Source: an uncultured Erysipelotrichaceae bacterium (GTDB taxonomy: Bacteria > Bacillota_I > Bacilli_A > Erysipelotrichales > Erysipelotrichaceae). From it: a DNA stretch of 43,815 nt. Both the position numbers and the translations under genes were made by a program. Within the stretch, counting starts at the first letter, position 1; each line of letters opens with the position of its first letter. Location: contig OMYM01000130.1 of assembly GCA_900315225.1 (NCBI GenBank), positions 1 to 43,815 on the forward strand. Direction: 5' to 3'. Of this stretch, positions 27,489-34,460 are shown piece by piece. The notes beneath the pieces were generated by a model. That model made no database searches. It had not been told where the DNA came from and saw only the letters and a list, made by a program, of their open reading frames with translations.

Positions 27489-28575
27489 ACCAAGCGTTTT
27501 GTATGTGCATGTCCCCTTTTGTGCGCATATATGCGCTTATTGCGATTTTTGCCACGTAGCATATGAAGAAAAAAAAGCCAAGGAATGGCTGGATGCCTTG
27601 CGTAGGCAGATTGAGATGGAAGGCATTGGCGAAAGGCTAAAGACACTGTATATTGGCGGAGGAACGCCGGTTTCCCTAAACCATGGTCAATTGGATGAAC
27701 TTCTTTCATTGTTTGACCATCACCTAGGAGATGGAATTGAATATACGGTCGAAATCAATCCCGAGGCATTGGACATGGAAAAGGCCATGATTCTAGCAAG
27801 ACATGGCGTTAATCGTGCATCCATTGGCATGCAATCCGCCAATGAAGGCGAGCTGGCATTGCTAGGGCGCAAGCATACGGCGAGTGATGTCATGCACGCC
27901 GTTGCATTGTTAAGGGATAAAGGAATTGACAACATCTCCCTTGACTTGATGTATTCCCTTCCGGGGCAAACCATGGAATCCTTGGCAATAAGTGTCGACA
28001 TGGCCTTGGCAATGAGGCCAAGGCATATGTCGCTGTATTCCTTGACGATTGAGGAAAACACTGTCTTTGGCAAGCGTGGCTACGAACCGCTTGACGAAGA
28101 CATTGAGGCTGACATGTACGAATGGATATGCGAACGTCTTCAGCAAGAGGGATTTGTCCATTACGAGATTGCTAATTTTTGCCAGGAAGGATATGCGTCT
28201 AGGCATAATCTAGCCTATTGGACATATCGGGATTTCCAGGGGATTTCGTGTGGCGCAAGTGGCAAAGAAGGAAACATACGCTACGATGCAACGCGCTCAT
28301 TGCGGGAATACATTGGGAATCCTGTTGCCAAAACGATAACAACGTTAGATCAACAGGACATATGTTTCGAGATGGCGATGATGAACCTGCGATTGCGCGA
28401 GGGAATGGATATCTCAATGTTTGAAAAAACATGCGGCGCCACGCTGGAAGAAGCGTTTGGCGAAAAGGTGGTCGAACTAGAAAGACGGGGCATGGTTGAA
28501 ACATCAGGCGGTTTTCTACGTTGCACAAGCAAGGGCTATCCGTTGCTAAACAGCATTCTTGCGGAATTGCTGTAG
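27472..28575 (+). CDS. hemW: HemW-like radical SAM protein
   Basis: 367 residues. HemW proteins, formerly annotated as oxygen-independent coproporphyrinogen oxidases, bind a 4Fe-4S cluster and haem and are proposed haem chaperones. The N-terminus has [16 protein letters not shown], the C-x3-C-x2-C radical SAM motif plus a further Cys. Then come [30 protein letters not shown] and [11 protein letters not shown], all family landmarks, and a C-terminal HemN_C domain (about 290-360). I chose the ATG at 27472, overlapping lepA; an earlier in-frame start lies within lepA and precedes the conserved start. Haem enzymes are not visible here, so the role is family inference. Confidence 0.9.
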   Translation: MTTVNRPSVLYVHVPFCAHICAYCDFCHVAYEEKKAKEWLDALRRQIEMEGIGERLKTLYIGGGTPVSLNHGQLDELLSLFDHHLGDGIEYTVEINPEALDMEKAMILARHGVNRASIGMQSANEGELALLGRKHTASDVMHAVALLRDKGIDNISLDLMYSLPGQTMESLAISVDMALAMRPRHMSLYSLTIEENTVFGKRGYEPLDEDIEADMYEWICERLQQEGFVHYEIANFCQEGYASRHNLAYWTYRDFQGISCGASGKEGNIRYDATRSLREYIGNPVAKTITTLDQQDICFEMAMMNLRLREGMDISMFEKTCGATLEEAFGEKVVELERRGMVETSGGFLRCTSKGYPLLNSILAELL

Positions 28576-28590
28576 AATCAAGAGGTTGAA

Positions 28591-28962
28591 ATGAAACAAT
28601 TAAAGAAAAGCAAAAAAAAGCCGAGGTCGCAGCGTTCGATCGAGATGGAACAGCAAAGAAATGAAATCATTGAAAGAGAGCGTCAAAAGGTACTGAAGAA
28701 AAAGATCAGCAATAGCAGGATGCTTGTCATGATGCTTTGCATGTATTCGCTTTCCGCCGCAATTCTTTCTTGGCTGTTCGATTATCTGGGGATCGTTGCG
28801 GCCACTGCGATCGTGCTTGGGGTTGCTGGTCTGCGCATGCATGGCATAGAGAAAAAAGACCGTGAGCTGTACATAGCCTTTGCCGGGATTAGCCTAGGGA
28901 TTTTGCGCGAAATCGTGTTCATATATCAGGCGATAGCGTTCTATGCTTGGATGCACAAATAG
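28591..28962 (+). CDS. Small membrane protein of unknown function
   Basis: 123 residues. A highly basic cytoplasmic head (1-45; KKSKKKPRSQR, then a charged helix rich in Glu/Arg) precedes three hydrophobic segments: about 46-66, 68-82 and 92-117. I recognise no family. AGAGG lies before the ATG, and the start is 15 bp after the hemW stop, so it is probably cotranscribed with lepA-hemW. The basic head could bind nucleic acid or ribosomes, but nothing in the sequence proves that. Confidence 0.72.
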   Translation: MKQLKKSKKKPRSQRSIEMEQQRNEIIERERQKVLKKKISNSRMLVMMLCMYSLSAAILSWLFDYLGIVAATAIVLGVAGLRMHGIEKKDRELYIAFAGISLGILREIVFIYQAIAFYAWMHK

Positions 28963-29001
28963 GTGGAATTCCGCATACAAAAGAGGTTTTAGCCAAATTG
29001 C

Positions 29002-29030
29002 TTGCGCAAACAAATGCGTCATGATAAACT
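29002..29030 (+). promoter_or_regulatory. Sigma-A promoter of rpsO
   Basis: TTGCGC (29002-29007), a 17-bp spacer and TAAACT (29025-29030). It leaves an untranslated leader of about 75 nt before rpsO. Confidence 0.7.
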
Positions 29031-29036
29031 ATGTAT

Positions 29037-29112
29037 GCTTTTTGGCTGGGCGATGCGTTTCCTCGACGGTTTGCTCGGTTAGAAAGGTCAGGTATAGAAA
29101 GAGGTTATAAGA
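29037..29112 (+). promoter_or_regulatory. rpsO leader, possible S15 autoregulatory element
   Basis: The leader can fold with CTGGGC (29046-29051) pairing to GCTCGG (29073-29078), including G-T pairs, upstream of the AGAGG ribosome site. Several bacterial rpsO genes carry S15-binding leader structures. This is only a candidate, because no recognised S15 motif was confirmed. Confidence 0.35.
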
Positions 29113-29379
29113 ATGCTGACAAAAGAAAAGAAGGCTGAACTTGCCGAGACATTTGGCCGCAAGGCTGGCGACACTGGATCCGCCGAGGTTCAGATTGCGC
29201 TGCTCACCTACAAAATCAATGAACTCACAGAGCATATGAAGATCAATAAGAAGGACTATGCGTCTAACAGAGGTCTTCTGAAGATGGTAGGCCGCAGAAA
29301 GAAGATGCTGGAATATCTCAAGAGAACGGATGTCAACCGTTATCGCGATGTCGTCCAGAAGCTTGGTCTGAGAAAGTAA
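29113..29379 (+). CDS. rpsO: 30S ribosomal protein uS15
   Basis: 88 residues, the normal length. It begins [20 protein letters not shown], and [23 protein letters not shown] is the classic uS15 signature, followed by [18 protein letters not shown]. It binds the central domain of 16S rRNA. It is a single gene with its own promoter and terminator. In many Bacillota rpsO lies directly before pnp; here pnp is 5 kb downstream, separated by the ABC exporter and dfx. Confidence 0.97.
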   Translation: MLTKEKKAELAETFGRKAGDTGSAEVQIALLTYKINELTEHMKINKKDYASNRGLLKMVGRRKKMLEYLKRTDVNRYRDVVQKLGLRK

Positions 29380-29381
29380 GC

Positions 29382-29410
29382 AAAGAAAGCCGGTTTTTCC
29401 GGTTTTTCTT
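29382..29410 (+). terminator. Terminator after rpsO
   Basis: An AAAGAAAG arm, CCGG, loop TTTTT, CCGG and a TTTTTCTTT arm. Confidence 0.82.
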
Positions 29411-29455
29411 TTTCCGTTTTTGAGTCTCCTGAATGTTGCGAGTATGGGAGGTGTC

Positions 29456-30157
29456 ATGGGATACATTGAATTTCAAGGCGTAACAAAGGTATATCATGCT
29501 GGAGAGGTCGATATTCATGCCTTGGCGGGTGTTGATTTCTCCATAGAGAAGGGCGAGTTTGTCATTGTGGCCGGCGCATCTGGCGCAGGCAAGTCGACCA
29601 TCCTGAATATTCTTGGCGGGATGGACACGGCGACAGATGGCAAGGTCATTGTGGATGGCAAAAGGATAGACAAGTATGGTGAAAAGAGGCTTACCGACTA
29701 TCGCCGCTACGATATTGGCTTCGTCTTTCAATTTTATAATCTTGTCCAAAACCTGACTGCCCTGGAAAATGTGGAGCTGGCAGCGGGGATTGCCCGCGAT
29801 CCTCTGGATCCTGCGCAAGTCTTGCGGCAGGTGGGGCTTGGCGAGAGGATGGCGAATTTTCCTGCGCAACTTTCTGGTGGCGAACAACAGCGCGTTGCTA
29901 TTGCTAGGGCACTGGCAAAGAACCCTAAGCTTTTGCTTTGCGATGAGCCGACCGGTGCGTTGGACTATGTGACGGGCAAGCAGATCCTAAAGCTATTGCA
30001 GGATACGTCTCGTTCCCTTGGGATGACGGTTGTCATCATTACGCACAATTTGGCGCTTTGCCCGATGGGAGACCAAGTCTTCCATGTCAAGAGTGGCAGG
30101 ATTGTTTCCATGGAACGACATGAAAAGCCAGCGGATATATCCGAGATCGAGTGGTGA
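29456..30157 (+). CDS. ABC transporter ATP-binding protein (MacB/LolD type)
   Basis: 233 residues. Walker A is GASGAGKST, the Q-loop region is [18 protein letters not shown], the signature is [15 protein letters not shown], Walker B is [12 protein letters not shown], and the switch His is in IITHN. This is the MacB/LolD/FtsE-like class that drives mechanotransmission rather than classical transport. I chose the ATG at 29456 after GGGAGGTG; an upstream in-frame start runs into the terminator region. The stop is 3 bp before the permease ATG, so the two form one unit. Confidence 0.94.
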   Translation: MGYIEFQGVTKVYHAGEVDIHALAGVDFSIEKGEFVIVAGASGAGKSTILNILGGMDTATDGKVIVDGKRIDKYGEKRLTDYRRYDIGFVFQFYNLVQNLTALENVELAAGIARDPLDPAQVLRQVGLGERMANFPAQLSGGEQQRVAIARALAKNPKLLLCDEPTGALDYVTGKQILKLLQDTSRSLGMTVVIITHNLALCPMGDQVFHVKSGRIVSMERHEKPADISEIEW

Positions 30158-30160
30158 GCC

Positions 30161-33100
30161 ATGCCCAGGACATTGTTATTGAATTTGTTGCGGTTGATCA
30201 AGGATACGAAGGGAAGATTCTTGACAATGACATCCATTGTCGCCCTTGGCGTGGCTTTTTTCGTTGGCGTGTCTGCCAGCGCGCCAGTCATGAGCCAAAG
30301 TGTGGACATCTACGCGGATGAAGTGAACATGAAGGACATTACGGTTTATTCGAACTATGGGTTTGATGATGCGGACATCGAGGCAATCCGAGGGATCGAA
30401 GGCGTGCGCGAGGTCGAGGGAACGAAATTCACCGATGTCCTGGCGGTTTGTGGCAAGGATACGCATATTACTCGTGTCCATGCGTTTCGTGACGATGGTT
30501 CGATCAATGGTTTTGTCTTGGTCAAGGGCAGGATGCCGGAAACGGTGGACGAAGCTCTTTCCGAAAGCGGCTCTGAGCTTCAGCAAGGGTTTGCGATTGG
30601 CAGCGTCGTTGAGCTAGGCATGCCGGATGGAACCGAAAACGAGAGTCTGGGAGTGAAATCCGTCACCATTGTCGGGATGGTGGATACTCCCTTGTATCTC
30701 AATGAGACAAAGGAAAACAGCACACTGTCCAACCAGTACATCCACACATATCTATACGTCAAGGATGATGCGTTTGTCGATGACTATTACACTGAGGTGA
30801 ACATTACAGTCGAAGGCGCCATGCGCTTGAATGCGTTCGACGATGAATACAAGGAAGTGGTGGCGGCGGTGGCGGAGAAGGTTGAATTGATCGCGGAAAA
30901 GCAGAAAAACCATCGCCATGACGAAATCCTTTCCGAAGCCAACGAGGAGTATGAAAAGGGAGAGAAGGAATATGCCGAGGGGAGAAACGAGTTCGATGAA
31001 AAGACAGCGGAAGCTTCCCAAAAGCTTGAGGATGCCGAGAAACAAATTGAGGATGGGAAAAACGAGTTGGATGCTGCGCGCCAGGAGTTGAATGATGCGC
31101 GCGACAAAATTGATGAGGAGAGCCAGCGCAGACATGAGGAAATCCTTGCGGCTAGAAAACAGATTACGGAAACCCGTGCCTACTTGGATGATCAACAAAA
31201 ACTCATCGATGAGAATAAGGCGTATCTCAATGATGCGCTTCGCCAGGTGGATGAAGGCATTGCAGGACTTCAAGAGGCGCAAGAAGGACTTGCGTCAATT
31301 GAAGAGGGCAGGCTTGCGATGAATCTGATGGAGCCTTTGTTGGAAAAGGCTGGCGAAGCGGTTGCCCAGTTGCCGGACGATGTCCCTGTGGGCAAGGTTC
31401 TCGAGGTAGATGAAGACCTTGAGGCATTGGCGCAATCCTATGGCTTTTCCAGCGATGATACCGCTGCCCAATTGAAGGCGTTTCTTGCGGAAAAAACGAC
31501 AGAGCTTGCGATGCAAAAACAAGAACTTGAAGAATATGATGCATTGATCCATGACTCGCTTCAAGAACAGGGATATGCCTCGGTTGAGGAAGGAATGATG
31601 GACCTTGAGGAAAAAAGAGGACAGATCCTGGAGGGGCTTAGGCAAGTAGAGGATGGCCAGCGCCAAATTGATGACGGAAGGGAAGAATTGAAAGCAGCGG
31701 AGCGCCAGGTGGACGAAGGCATGGCTGCCTTGGAGGAAGCGCTTGCCGAAGGCCGTACGCAGTTGATAGACGGGTATCGGGAAGTGGAAGACGGGCAAAA
31801 ACAATTGGAAGATGCGCAAGCACAGGCGGAAGAAGGGCGCAAGGAACTTGAGGAGCAGATGGACGAAGGCCGCGTGGAACTTGAAGACGCCCGAAAAAAG
31901 CTTGATGAGGCAAGAGAAGAGATCGATGGATTGCCAGAGGCCTCTTGGATGATTCTAGACAGGGCATCACATTACGCCAGCGCCACATATGAGGCAACGA
32001 TCAACCAGATGCGTTCCATCGGGAATGTCTTTCCTGTGTTTTTTATCCTTGTGGCTGCCTTGGTTTGCCTGACTACAATGACCCGCATGGTATCCGAACA
32101 GCGCGGAGAGATCGGTGTGTTGCGCGCCATAGGCTTCAGCCGCTCGCAATGCGCCATGAAATATCTTGCTTATGCTGGCATTGCGACGATTGTCGGGGGC
32201 ATCGCGGGGGTGTCTGTGGGGCTAATGACATTTCCCGCCATCATCTACAACACATGGCGCATGATGTACATACTTCCCAAGATTCACATCGAGATTCCCT
32301 GGGGACTGGCGCTTGGCGCATGCCTTGCGTTTTTCGCGGCCATGGAGATGACGACATGGCTTGCGTGCAAAAGCGATCTGCGAGATGTTCCCTCGCAGCT
32401 GATGCGTCCCAAAGCGCCAAAGGCAGGAAAAAAGACAATGCTTGAGAACATCCCTTGGCTTTGGGAAAGATTGTCCTTTACCTGGAAGGTGACATTGCGC
32501 AATATATTCCGCTATCGCCAAAGGTTTTTGATGACGGTGACTGGCGTTGCGGGCTGCGCCGCCTTGTTGGTGACGGGGTTTGGCATCCGCGACTCGATCA
32601 ATTCCATGGTCGATATCCAGTTCTACGATATATATAGATATGATGGGGTGGTGACATTTGAAGACGAGTCGATCGCCGAGCTGATTCGCGGTCGCAGTGA
32701 TGTTGCCAGCGCCTATGACGGTTATTCCTACAGCGGCAGCGTGTATGTCGAGGGCAGCGAGAAAGAGACGGCGAATGTCCAGGTTTTCCATGACCGCAAC
32801 GATATAAACAATGTTTATTCCTTGCGCAATAGAGAAACGGGAAAAGCGGTATCCCTGAACAACGCGGGAGTTGTCATCAGTGAAAAACTTGCGGAAAACC
32901 TTGGCGTTGCGCCAGGCGATGTGATGTGGCTGGAGGATGAAAATGAAAAAGCGCGCGAAGTAATTGTTTCGGGCATCGTGGAGATGTATATCTATCACTA
33001 TGTGTTCATGACGGAAGATTGCTTTGAAGGGATTTTTGGCGCATTGCCAAGCAGGCGCAGCAGTTTTCTTACCGTGGCAGGGGATATGTCGACTTCCCAG

Positions 33101-33595
33101 AACCTGCAGGCAGAGCTTGTTGCCATGGAGGAAATCAAGGGAGTTTCGTTCTTTGACGTTACCCTGGACAATTTCTCGAACATGGTCAAGGGGCTGGACA
33201 TCATTGTCTGGACGTTGATCATATCCTCGGGAATGTTGGCGTTTGTCGTCCTGGGCAACTTGATTAGCGTCAACTTGGCGGAAAGGCAGCGTGAGATCGC
33301 AACGCTCAAGGTTCTTGGCTTTAGGCGCAAGGAAGTCAGCGAGTATATATTCCGCGAGAACAATGTCTTGACATTCATTGGCGCATTGTTCGGGCTACCG
33401 ATAGGGACATGGCTGCACCACTACATCATGCGCATGGTAGAGATGGATTATGTCATGTTTGGCAGGCAGGTACTTTGGCCAAGCTATGTCTACAGCGTCC
33501 TTTTGACGGTTTTCTTCGGCATGTTGATCAACCGCTTGATGGCTGGGCGCCTGCACTCTATCAAGATGGTGGAAAGTCTCAAGAGTGTGGAATAA
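30161..33595 (+). CDS. FtsX-type ABC permease with long extracellular coiled coil
   Basis: 1144 residues. One N-terminal transmembrane helix (about 18-42) leads into an extracellular MacB-like core domain (about 45-240). A very long Glu/Ala/Gln-rich coiled coil follows (about 245-590), with repeating DG..(E/Q)L..A and EEGRKELEEQ patterns. An FtsX-like three-helix block lies at about 620-760. A second unit follows with one helix near 790, a second core domain (about 815-1010), and a final FtsX block containing LAERQREIATLKVLGF. It pairs with the ATPase just upstream. Relatives export or sense peptides and envelope stress, or regulate wall hydrolases (FtsEX). The coiled coil suggests physical reach into the wall, but the substrate is unknown. 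It overlaps the next ATG by one base. Confidence 0.9.
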   Translation: MPRTLLLNLLRLIKDTKGRFLTMTSIVALGVAFFVGVSASAPVMSQSVDIYADEVNMKDITVYSNYGFDDADIEAIRGIEGVREVEGTKFTDVLAVCGKDTHITRVHAFRDDGSINGFVLVKGRMPETVDEALSESGSELQQGFAIGSVVELGMPDGTENESLGVKSVTIVGMVDTPLYLNETKENSTLSNQYIHTYLYVKDDAFVDDYYTEVNITVEGAMRLNAFDDEYKEVVAAVAEKVELIAEKQKNHRHDEILSEANEEYEKGEKEYAEGRNEFDEKTAEASQKLEDAEKQIEDGKNELDAARQELNDARDKIDEESQRRHEEILAARKQITETRAYLDDQQKLIDENKAYLNDALRQVDEGIAGLQEAQEGLASIEEGRLAMNLMEPLLEKAGEAVAQLPDDVPVGKVLEVDEDLEALAQSYGFSSDDTAAQLKAFLAEKTTELAMQKQELEEYDALIHDSLQEQGYASVEEGMMDLEEKRGQILEGLRQVEDGQRQIDDGREELKAAERQVDEGMAALEEALAEGRTQLIDGYREVEDGQKQLEDAQAQAEEGRKELEEQMDEGRVELEDARKKLDEAREEIDGLPEASWMILDRASHYASATYEATINQMRSIGNVFPVFFILVAALVCLTTMTRMVSEQRGEIGVLRAIGFSRSQCAMKYLAYAGIATIVGGIAGVSVGLMTFPAIIYNTWRMMYILPKIHIEIPWGLALGACLAFFAAMEMTTWLACKSDLRDVPSQLMRPKAPKAGKKTMLENIPWLWERLSFTWKVTLRNIFRYRQRFLMTVTGVAGCAALLVTGFGIRDSINSMVDIQFYDIYRYDGVVTFEDESIAELIRGRSDVASAYDGYSYSGSVYVEGSEKETANVQVFHDRNDINNVYSLRNRETGKAVSLNNAGVVISEKLAENLGVAPGDVMWLEDENEKAREVIVSGIVEMYIYHYVFMTEDCFEGIFGALPSRRSSFLTVAGDMSTSQNLQAELVAMEEIKGVSFFDVTLDNFSNMVKGLDIIVWTLIISSGMLAFVVLGNLISVNLAERQREIATLKVLGFRRKEVSEYIFRENNVLTFIGALFGLPIGTWLHHYIMRMVEMDYVMFGRQVLWPSYVYSVLLTVFFGMLINRLMAGRLHSIKMVESLKSVE

Positions 33596-34260
33596 TGCCC
33601 CATTACGTTTATATCCTAGAGTGTTCGGACGGTTCTTGGTACACTGGGTATGCGGCCGATCCATACAAACGCTTTCAGGTGCATTGCGCAGGAAAAGGCG
33701 CAAGGTACACAAAAAGCCATCCGCCAGTGCGCATCATCTACCTAGAGGAATTCGCCAGCAAGAAAGAAGCGCTTTCCCGTGAGTGGCACATAAAAAAGAA
33801 GAGCAAGGCATATAAGAAAAGATTAGTTGAAAGCAAGCCGTTATTATATGATAATAGCATTAGCAATTACAGGAGGTTCATTATGACTGAGACAAAGTTT
33901 TTCCGTTGCGCAAAGTGCAAGAAGATCGTTCTTTCCATCCATCCACATGGCTGCCCGCTGGTGTGTTGCGGGGAAGAGATGCAGGAGCTGGTTGCCAATA
34001 CGACCGATGCCGCTGTTGAAAAGCACGTTCCCGCCGTCACTGTCGATGGAAACAAGGTGATCGTCAATGTTGGCGATGTCGACCACCCGATGCTGGACAA
34101 CCACTATATTGAGTTCGTTGCCCTCGAAACAGCCAAAGGAATTAGTATTGCCTATCTGAATCCAGGCGATGCACCGCATGCAGAATTCCTCACGGAAGAC
34201 AAGCCGGTGGCTGTCTATGAGTTCTGCAATCTGCATGGACTTTGGAAGAAAGAGCTTTAA
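33595..34260 (+). CDS. GIY-YIG nuclease-family gene without its own stop, in frame with desulfoferrodoxin
   Basis: The ATG at 33595 overlaps the permease TAA. Residues 1-80 match the short UPF0213/YhbQ-YazA GIY-YIG family: YVYILECSDGSWYTGYA, the conserved Arg in YKRFQVH, GKGARYTKSHPP, YLEEF and KKEALSREWHIKK. Family members are about 80-100 residues and then stop. Here no stop occurs. The frame passes through about 16 residues (81-96) encoded by the promoter and ribosome site of dfx and continues as the whole desulfoferrodoxin, giving 221 residues. Either a genuine fusion is made as a minority product, or the stop was lost and the nuclease carries an unneeded tail. The GIY-YIG family is uncertain in function; some members are DNA-structure nucleases. 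Confidence 0.75.
   Translation: MPHYVYILECSDGSWYTGYAADPYKRFQVHCAGKGARYTKSHPPVRIIYLEEFASKKEALSREWHIKKKSKAYKKRLVESKPLLYDNSISNYRRFIMTETKFFRCAKCKKIVLSIHPHGCPLVCCGEEMQELVANTTDAAVEKHVPAVTVDGNKVIVNVGDVDHPMLDNHYIEFVALETAKGISIAYLNPGDAPHAEFLTEDKPVAVYEFCNLHGLWKKEL
33827..33855 (+). promoter_or_regulatory. Internal sigma-A promoter of dfx
   Basis: TTGAAA (33827-33832), a 17-bp spacer and GATAAT (33850-33855), lying inside the 3' part of the GIY-YIG frame. AGGAGG at 33871-33876 and the ATG at 33883 follow. Confidence 0.72.
33883..34260 (+). CDS. dfx: Desulfoferrodoxin (superoxide reductase, 2Fe type)
   Basis: 125 residues from an ATG six bases after a perfect AGGAGG. It reduces superoxide to hydrogen peroxide without making oxygen, a typical defence of anaerobes. 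Center I is a rubredoxin-like site with Cys ligands in FRCAKCKK and VCCGEEM (C-x2-C and C-C). Center II has its His and Cys ligands in EKHVPAV, DHPMLDNHYIEF and FCNLHGLW. Both sites are intact, so this is the full two-iron form. Its own promoter (33827-33855) and terminator make it an independent unit even though it is also in frame with the upstream GIY-YIG gene. Confidence 0.95.
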   Translation: MTETKFFRCAKCKKIVLSIHPHGCPLVCCGEEMQELVANTTDAAVEKHVPAVTVDGNKVIVNVGDVDHPMLDNHYIEFVALETAKGISIAYLNPGDAPHAEFLTEDKPVAVYEFCNLHGLWKKEL

Positions 34261-34271
34261 GCGACACAGAG

Positions 34272-34296
34272 AACAGCGTATCATCGCTGTTTTTTT
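34272..34296 (+). terminator. Terminator after dfx
   Basis: AACAGCG, loop TATCAT, CGCTGTT and T residues, 11 bp past the stop. Confidence 0.88.
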
Positions 34297-34368
34297 ATCG
34301 CTTGGTCAGTTTTTTACGGAAAATCCAGTGTGGAAATGGAATTTTAATGTCTGTGGGGATTATTTTCT

Positions 34369-34397
34369 TTGTCTTTGCCAAATGGTTGATGTAGAAT
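34369..34397 (+). promoter_or_regulatory. Candidate promoter of pnp
   Basis: TTGTCT (34369-34374), a 17-bp spacer and TAGAAT (34392-34397). The leader to the pnp ATG is about 57 nt. Confidence 0.55.
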
Positions 34398-34460
34398 ATA
34401 GCAGTTCGAATATTAATGAAATGAAAAGAATCGTAAAAGCAAAAGAGGTTGATAGAAGAA

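Noticed and set aside
29420..29448. TTGAGT-17-TATGGG as a promoter for the ABC exporter
   Set aside because: The start of transcription would fall at the start codon, downstream of the GGGAGGTG ribosome site, which makes it implausible.
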